Source of the DNA: Sedimenticola thiotaurini
GTDB lineage: Bacteria; Pseudomonadota; Gammaproteobacteria; Chromatiales; Chromatiaceae
Length of the DNA stretch: 64,000 nt
NCBI RefSeq assembly: GCF_001007875.1
Contig: NZ_CP011412.1
Location: 744,001 to 808,000, forward strand
Direction: 5' to 3'
Part shown: positions 58,613 to 64,000 of the stretch, one piece after another
How the letters are laid out: each line of letters starts with the position of its first letter
How positions within the stretch are numbered: position 1 is the stretch's first letter
The notes under the pieces: generated by a model
What the model was told of the DNA's origin: nothing
The model's input: the letters and a program-made list of their open reading frames with translations, nothing else
Databases searched by the model: none
Position numbers and translations under genes: made by a program

Positions 58613-59926
58613 ATGGATAAAATAGCAGTCGTAGGCCTTGGATATGTCGGATTACCACTGGCGGTTGCATTTGGTAAAAAGCGCGACACTATTGGATATG
58701 ATCTGGATGAACGGAAACTGACTAATTATCGGAATGGATTTGATCCGAGCGGTGAGGTAGAGCCGGAGGACCTGGTGGCTGCCACCCATTTGGCGTATAC
58801 CAGCGATCCATCCCGCTTGTCTGAGGCAGACATAGTCGTGGTCGCTGTTCCGACCCCTATTGATCATGCCAGGAAACCGGATCTTTCCCCCGTCATCGGC
58901 GCCTGTCGCACACTGGCAGCAAACCTGAAGCCTGGCGCCACCGTTGTGTTTGAGTCCACTGTTTATCCCGGGTGTACTGAAGAGGTGTGTGTTCCCATCA
59001 TTGAGCAGGTCTCGGGTATGAAGTGGGCCGGTAAGGATGGCGTGGACAGTGGCGCTCGGGATAGTGGATTCTATATCGGTTATTCACCGGAACGTATCAA
59101 TCCGGGTGACAAGGAGAATCGGCTTGAGACTATTGTGAAAGTTGTCTCCGGTGACACGCCAACCACCCAGGATCTGGTTGCGGAGCTGTATGGAAGTGTT
59201 GTCACTGCCGGCGTTTGTCGTGCTGCCACTATCAAGGTAGCTGAGGCCGCCAAGGTTATTGAAAATACCCAGCGTGATCTGAATATCGCCCTGATGAATG
59301 AGCTGGCGATGATTTTCCACAAGATGGATATCGATACTGTCGATGTGCTTGAGGCTGCCGGCACCAAGTGGAATTTTCTCCCTTTCCGCCCGGGACTGGT
59401 CGGCGGGCACTGTATTGGTGTAGACCCCTATTATCTGACCTATAAGGCAGAGGCTGTGGGCTATCATCCCCAGGTGATCCTTGCCGGGCGCAAGACCAAT
59501 GACGGTATGGGCAAGTATATTGCCGAACAGACAGTAAAACGGATGATCCGCGCCGGCCATTCGGTCAATGGCGCCGATGTGATTATTCTTGGTTTGACTT
59601 TCAAAGAGAACTGTCCGGATCTGCGAAACTCGCGGGTTGTGGACATTATTGATGAACTGAAAAGCTACAACTGCAATGTGCATGTGACTGATCCACTCGC
59701 GGATCCGCAAGAGGCTGTGCATGAGTATGGAGTCGAACTGAAAAGCTGGGATCAACTACCCCAGGCCCAGGCGGTTATTCTGGCGGTTGCCCATAATGAG
59801 TACCAGGCGCTTTCGGTTTCTGATTTCAGAGCCATCATGCAGGACAATACGGTAGTCATGGATGTGAAATCCAAGCTGGATCGCCAAGGGTTCGCGGCAG
59901 CAGGGATAGAACTCTGGAGATTGTGA
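58613..59926 (+). CDS. UDP-N-acetyl-D-glucosamine/galactosamine dehydrogenase (WbpO/TviB-like)
   Basis: Oxidises a UDP-HexNAc to the uronic acid. 437 residues from ATG 58613 (AGGA 6 nt before; an ATG at 58607 lies too near). NAD site GLGYVGLPLA, catalytic FRPGLVGGHCIGVDPYYL with its Cys, and VIILGLTFKENCPDLRNSR. The YSPERINPGDKEN signature is present. A strong terminator follows. Pairs with the epimerase. Confidence 0.93.
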   Translation: MDKIAVVGLGYVGLPLAVAFGKKRDTIGYDLDERKLTNYRNGFDPSGEVEPEDLVAATHLAYTSDPSRLSEADIVVVAVPTPIDHARKPDLSPVIGACRTLAANLKPGATVVFESTVYPGCTEEVCVPIIEQVSGMKWAGKDGVDSGARDSGFYIGYSPERINPGDKENRLETIVKVVSGDTPTTQDLVAELYGSVVTAGVCRAATIKVAEAAKVIENTQRDLNIALMNELAMIFHKMDIDTVDVLEAAGTKWNFLPFRPGLVGGHCIGVDPYYLTYKAEAVGYHPQVILAGRKTNDGMGKYIAEQTVKRMIRAGHSVNGADVIILGLTFKENCPDLRNSRVVDIIDELKSYNCNVHVTDPLADPQEAVHEYGVELKSWDQLPQAQAVILAVAHNEYQALSVSDFRAIMQDNTVVMDVKSKLDRQGFAAAGIELWRL

Positions 59927-59942
59927 TTAGTAATCCAGTGGT

Positions 59943-59971
59943 AAAAAGGGGCGGTTTACCGCCCCTTTTTT
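59943..59971. terminator. Bidirectional rho-independent terminator
   Basis: A5-GGGGCGG / CCGCCCC-T6, loop TTTA, between the dehydrogenase and the convergent ATPase gene. The A-run on the other side makes it usable on both strands. Confidence 0.92.
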
Positions 59972-59985
59972 ATTCTTTAGCCAGA

Positions 59986-60831
59986 TCAAGCAGTTACCTG
60001 TTGAAGGGGAGTTGGTAATATCTGGTCATCACGCATCTGTTGTAACACTTCCCGGATATCGGCCGGACCGATATGGTGCTGCTGTTCAGTCATGCCGTAC
60101 AGTAGCATTTGACTGCAGATCAGATTGATCAGGCGTGGAATACCGTGACTGTGGCTGAAAATGAGCGGATAAATATCTTCAGACAACTGGGGATCATTGT
60201 TCCAGCCCACCTGCTTGAGTCGGTGCTGGATATATTCCCCGGTACTTTGTTGATCAAGGGGCTCAAGGCGGATGGCGGCATTTATCTGGGCGTAGAGTGC
60301 TTTGAGGCGATCTGACAGCAACAACTCATGGAGACTCTCCCTACCAATAAGAAAAATTTGCAGGAGGGGCTCCGATTTCCAGCACAACTCCATCAACAGT
60401 TGGATCTTGCGTAACGCTTCTGTTTCCAGATTCTGGGCTTCATCGATAAGCAGCAGGGGACGCTTCCCAAGGTAATGCATACCAGACAGATGTCGCTCCA
60501 GTTCTGCAATCACCTCGTTTTCGCTGCCTGTCAGTCTGTCAATACCGAAACTGAAGGCGATCATTCTGATCAGGTCAGCAGCCTGCAACTGGGTGGATAC
60601 CAGATCGGCGGTGACGACTGATTCACTCTTGATGGTCTGGATAAAATCTCTCAGCAGGGCGGTTTTTCCGGTACCCGACCTGCCGGTAACAAGAACCACC
60701 CCTTCGCCCCGGTGCAGGGCATAGTGCATATAGGTCTTTGCGTGATTGTAACTACCATGTCTGAAGCAGGGCTTGCTATTCGGGTTCAGTCGAAAAGGAT
60801 CCTCGGTCAGATTATAAAACTGTTCATACAT
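59986..60831 (-). CDS. ExeA-like AAA ATPase, XrtA-associated
   Basis: 281 residues from ATG 60829-60831, the start matching the paralogue at 61463 (both MYE-x-FYNL). Walker A GRSGTGKT (50-57), Walker B PLLLIDEAQNL, sensor region LIGRESL and ISH-like C-terminus with HGIPRLINLICSQMLLYG. Members of this type (TIGR03015) accompany PEP-CTERM/exosortase EPS loci. No membrane segment and no extra C-terminal domain. Sits tail-to-tail with the dehydrogenase gene. Confidence 0.87.
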   Translation of the reverse strand: MYEQFYNLTEDPFRLNPNSKPCFRHGSYNHAKTYMHYALHRGEGVVLVTGRSGTGKTALLRDFIQTIKSESVVTADLVSTQLQAADLIRMIAFSFGIDRLTGSENEVIAELERHLSGMHYLGKRPLLLIDEAQNLETEALRKIQLLMELCWKSEPLLQIFLIGRESLHELLLSDRLKALYAQINAAIRLEPLDQQSTGEYIQHRLKQVGWNNDPQLSEDIYPLIFSHSHGIPRLINLICSQMLLYGMTEQQHHIGPADIREVLQQMRDDQILPTPLQQVTA

Positions 60832-61462
60832 AGTATTTTCTATGGCAGTTACCGCCATCCTTGTCATGGGGACGGGGGTATTCCCGATCCCGGTTATTCG
60901 TCCCTGGCCGTTTATGGATCTGCGCCAAACCGTTGTTCTTTAGATGACTGGAATCATCGACGCCTGAATATTATACGCCCATTCACGGCATCGAGTAGTT
61001 CATTGCACGGATCTCCTGCTTTTTATAGTACAGATATGGGACGTTGTGACTTGCGGAGGCCCATTATGGGTCTTGGTTTTCCGGATAAGGATTTTAACGC
61101 CCAACATCTTTTCCAATAAACAGACTAATCTTACCTGATTCGTGTTACCGGCTTTGTCCGTATCGGGCTGGCTGATAAAATCTGCGTTCATCCTCATGTA
61201 CTATTGTACATGTAATCTGTAACATGCTGATTAAAGGAAATTAGACTTCCTGCTGCCTCGTAAGAAATAGGTTCGCAGCCTGCCATCTGCCGATGGAATT
61301 TTATCCTTCTCAGCCTCCTGGTGGCTAAAGAGAGCCGCTGTACTGGTCGAAACAGTTGTAAGTAGACAACTATGTGTAACGGCCAGTCGGGTTAATGGGG
61401 ATAGCTCCCGGCTGGTGGTGTTGCTCCCGTTCTTGCGTCTGACAAAGGATTGATCGTGTTTT
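60832..61462. other. Divergent intergenic region between the two ATPase genes
   Basis: 631 bp. An open stretch to 61119 on the plus strand lacks SD and similarity, so I take it as non-coding. The leftmost part continues in the ATPase leader. Contains AAAGG-type SDs but no proven promoter; no terminal repeats or hairpin of note. Confidence 0.4.
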
Positions 61463-63820
61463 ATGTATGAATCTTTTTATAATCTAAAGGTCGAGCCCTT
61501 TCGACTGAGTCCGGATCACCGGTTCTGTTTCAGCCACAAAAGCTATGCCAAGGCCAAGGCATACATGCAGTATGCCATTCACCGGGCTGAAGGTTTCGTC
61601 ATGGTTACCGGCAAGCCGGGTACCGGTAAAACCACCCTGGTAAATGACCTGGTCGATGGCCTCTCTCACTCCCAGATAGTGGTCGCCACCATTGTAAGCA
61701 CACAGTTGGAGGCGGATGACCTGTTACGACTGGTCGCCTATAACTTTGGACTGGAAGTGGATGCGCCGAACAAGGCGGTGCTGTTGCAGGGACTTTCAGT
61801 CCGTCTGCGTCGCTACCATGAAGAGGGCACCCGGGCGCTATTGATCATTGACGAGGCCCAGGATCTTTCTGCTTCCGCACTGGAAGAGCTGAGGTTGTTG
61901 ACCAACCTGCAGCTGAACAATCAACCTCTGTTGCAGATTTTTCTGGTCGGCCAGGAGAATCTGCGTGATCTGGTACAGAAACCGAGTATGGAGCAGGTGC
62001 ATCAGCGTCTGGTTGCCGCCTGTCATCTTGAAGCCCTGAATGAAGCGGATACAGAGGCCTATATCAAGCATCGTCTGGACCGGGTAGGCTGGAAAAATGA
62101 CCCCCAGATTGATCAGGGAGTCTATCCTCTGGTTTATCAATTCAGTAAAGGGGTTCCGCGCCGAATTAATCTGGTCTGTAGCCGTTTCCTGCTCCACGGC
62201 TGCGTGGAAGAGAAACATCGCATTCGTGTGGCAGATGTGCGAACGGTGGTTGAGGAGTTGCAGCATGAGCAACTCGCACCTGTCGGTTTCAAGGCCGACC
62301 TGCCGCCCTTGCCCCAGGATGAAGAGCCGCTTGAGCCTGATTCGGATATGGAGCCGGATGTTAATGAGGAACAGCCGGCGGCTATGGCGGCACAGGAAGA
62401 GCTGTCGGTTAAGGCTGTCGATACCGGAAAAAGCAATCCATCTGTTCAGGAGGCACCTGTTGCCACCAAGACACCAGCAGCCGCCCCGATTAAACCTCTG
62501 GATGGAGTGGCTGATCTGAGCTCACTGGAGAATCAGAAACGTCAAGATGCGGTTACTTCCTCACCTGTTCCTGATGATGTGGAAGAAGATGTTATCCAGG
62601 AGAACTATTTCTCCCTCTCTGAAGCAGTAGATCTCCCTTCCGAACCGGTACCGATCAAGAAGCCAGCAGAGCCGAGAGTTAAGCCGCGTGGTGGCTATGG
62701 TGACCGTTTTGCCAGTGTCAAGCTGAACGAGCCGGCTAGTGCCAACAAAACTCACTACTACAATCAATACCGGTCTGATTCCCGCTCTTCCGGTGCCGGC
62801 TCCAGAAAGTGGAGCCGGTTGTCCGTTGCATTACTGATCCTGATTGCGGCATTCACCATTGCCGCGGCGGTTTACCTGCTTGGTCCTCAACTGCTCGATG
62901 AGCGTGTGTCAAAAAACGATCAGGAACCGAATCAACCAGCTGCTGTGGTTAATGGGCATCAGGCTGCTGATCAATCCGTATCCCAACCGGCCGGGACAGA
63001 GACCGGGAATGGGGATGCAGAGAGTGCACAGCCAGTCACCCCGGAGGAGGTAGCCAGAGCTGATGTTGCCTCTGCTACCAGCGAATTGAAACAGCAGGAG
63101 ACCCGCTCTTCCATTGATCCAGTTACTCAAACTTTGCTGAATAGCGAGACCGTGCTGACTGAAAAAAAAACAGCGCCCGAGGTTGAGTTAAGTGACGTTT
63201 CTCCACTGACAGACAGAGATGATGTGGAGGAGGCCCTAACCAGGGTCTCATTAGCGGTGGATCAGAGTGCTGACAGCGGAAAGATCGCGTTGGCTTCCCA
63301 AACCTTTGCAGCTAAAAACCAGAAGCAGAACGCGGCAGTAGAAGAGATAGTGACTGCCTCTCTCTCATCAGGGGCTGTGTCTGCCGCAGGGGATAGGGGC
63401 GCCGAGACGCCGCTTCCCGATACAACACATACTCTTGCGCACGATGCGTCCCCTGAATCGGCTATTGAACCTGATATGCAATCAAAAGTATTCTTCCGTT
63501 CCGATAGCACATTTATTCAGGACGAATACAAAGAGCAGTTATCCCAGCTTGCGGCGTGGCTGCAACGACACCAGGGGAGTGTGGTTCGTATCGTCGGCTA
63601 TGCCGATAGTCTGGGTGACGCCGCCTATAACCAAGCGCTCTCCCTGAAACGGGCCCAGGCTGTAGCGGCTTACCTGGAGAGCAAGAATGTCGATGACAGC
63701 CGCTTCCGTATTGAGGGGAGGGGTAGTTATTCAAATACGGACAGCCTCGCCGGCACGGTGGGTGGTGAGCGGCGATCACAGCGACTGGTGGAAGTTACAG
63801 CTGGTCCGCTGACTGACTAA
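61463..63820 (+). CDS. ExeA-like AAA ATPase fused to a periplasmic OmpA-type domain
   Basis: 785 residues. AAA domain (1-270) with Walker A GKPGTGKT (50-57), Walker B ALLIIDEAQDL and FSKGVPRRINLVCSRFLLHG, paralogous to the upstream ATPase. A Pro/Glu/Ala-rich linker (about 275-445), a transmembrane helix (about 451-475), a low-complexity periplasmic region (about 480-665) and a C-terminal OmpA-like domain (about 672-785; VFFRSDSTFI, VRIVGYADSLGDAAYNQALSLKRAQAVAAYL, GERRSQRLVEV). GspA/ExeA carries a different peptidoglycan domain in this place. Likely links cytosolic ATP use to the cell wall at the EPS secretion site. Confidence 0.88.
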   Translation: MYESFYNLKVEPFRLSPDHRFCFSHKSYAKAKAYMQYAIHRAEGFVMVTGKPGTGKTTLVNDLVDGLSHSQIVVATIVSTQLEADDLLRLVAYNFGLEVDAPNKAVLLQGLSVRLRRYHEEGTRALLIIDEAQDLSASALEELRLLTNLQLNNQPLLQIFLVGQENLRDLVQKPSMEQVHQRLVAACHLEALNEADTEAYIKHRLDRVGWKNDPQIDQGVYPLVYQFSKGVPRRINLVCSRFLLHGCVEEKHRIRVADVRTVVEELQHEQLAPVGFKADLPPLPQDEEPLEPDSDMEPDVNEEQPAAMAAQEELSVKAVDTGKSNPSVQEAPVATKTPAAAPIKPLDGVADLSSLENQKRQDAVTSSPVPDDVEEDVIQENYFSLSEAVDLPSEPVPIKKPAEPRVKPRGGYGDRFASVKLNEPASANKTHYYNQYRSDSRSSGAGSRKWSRLSVALLILIAAFTIAAAVYLLGPQLLDERVSKNDQEPNQPAAVVNGHQAADQSVSQPAGTETGNGDAESAQPVTPEEVARADVASATSELKQQETRSSIDPVTQTLLNSETVLTEKKTAPEVELSDVSPLTDRDDVEEALTRVSLAVDQSADSGKIALASQTFAAKNQKQNAAVEEIVTASLSSGAVSAAGDRGAETPLPDTTHTLAHDASPESAIEPDMQSKVFFRSDSTFIQDEYKEQLSQLAAWLQRHQGSVVRIVGYADSLGDAAYNQALSLKRAQAVAAYLESKNVDDSRFRIEGRGSYSNTDSLAGTVGGERRSQRLVEVTAGPLTD

Positions 63821-63887
63821 CCTGTTCTATATGGATATTTTCTTCTGTCCTCCGCGCGACATACTATTTTTATCCGAGTGATATGGC

Positions 63888-64000
63888 ATGAGTGATACGC
63901 AAGTCGGGGTCTTGCCTAAATTTCACCCGCTGATTAAAGATTATCAGGCAGAAGTGGATACTTTTCTCCACAAAGGATTGGTGCGCCTGTTCCAGGAAGT
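63888..64000 (+). CDS. Start of an unidentified gene cut by the window
   Basis: ATG 63888 opens a frame of 37 codons to the window end (MSDTQVGVLPKFHPLIKDYQ, then AEVDTFLHK). Too short to classify. It follows the ATPase-OmpA gene by 67 bp in the same direction, so it probably belongs to the exopolysaccharide locus. Confidence 0.5.
   Translation, partial: MSDTQVGVLPKFHPLIKDYQAEVDTFLHKGLVRLFQE

Noticed and set aside
60832-61119. Plus-strand open frame between the ATPase genes
   Set aside because: No SD, its start lies in the antisense of the ATPase, and no family is recognisable.

Overview
The window is chromosomal DNA of a flagellated, GC-moderate gammaproteobacterium. The gene orders DUF2232-rplI-dnaB-alr-radA, aroA-cmk-rpsA-ihfB and smc-zipA-ligA, a Pseudomonas-type FleQ/FleSR flagellar cascade and an XrtA/PEP-CTERM exopolysaccharide locus all point there. 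A Chromatiales-like environmental or sulfur-oxidiser relative is my best guess, from style only. There are no rRNA or tRNA genes, no CRISPR array and no intact insertion sequence.

Layout. (1) 1-5.2 kb: end of a DUF2232 membrane protein, rplI with a strong terminator, dnaB, alr, radA. (2) 5.2-8.6 kb: a PilZ protein, a tandem-FHA protein and a CorB-type CNNM/CBS protein on the minus strand, then an atypical PilZ-like protein. (3) 8.7-20.2 kb: flagellar regulators fleQ, fleS, fleR and structural/export genes fliEFGHIJ, then an FlhB C-terminal-like gene and fliK in the opposite direction. Candidate sigma-54 -24/-12 sites precede fleQ, fleS and fliE. (4) 20.3-25.3 kb: a GYF/pentapeptide-repeat membrane protein, the AMMECR1/MEMO1/radical-SAM trio, rdgC and queF. 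(5) 25.5-36.3 kb: smc, zipA, ligA, aroA, cmk, rpsA, ihfB. (6) 36.3-42.5 kb: a gene-poor stretch with paired LexA-like boxes and a small conserved-looking gene, then tex, an ArnD-like protein that has lost its catalytic motifs, a SET-domain protein, a divergent lexA and an RRM protein. (7) 42.6-51 kb: a membrane pyrophosphatase, bluB under a cobalamin riboswitch and, divergently, cobU-cobT(frameshifted)-cobC-cobS-cbiB-cobD, i.e. the nucleotide-loop assembly half of B12 synthesis. (8) 51-64 kb: exopolysaccharide/PEP-CTERM locus with a priming glycosyl-phosphate transferase, PrsR/PrsK, a WbpP-like epimerase, a WbpO/TviB-like dehydrogenase and two divergent ExeA-like ATPases, one fused to an OmpA-type peptidoglycan-binding domain. 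The exosortase itself is not in the window.

Most interesting points: LexA boxes of the direct-repeat GTTC-N7-GTTC type (classically alphaproteobacterial) at lexA and, doubled around a TATAAT, in the otherwise empty region at 36.9 kb; a deacetylase-fold pseudoenzyme; a one-base frameshift in cobT; and the AAA-ATPase/OmpA fusion.
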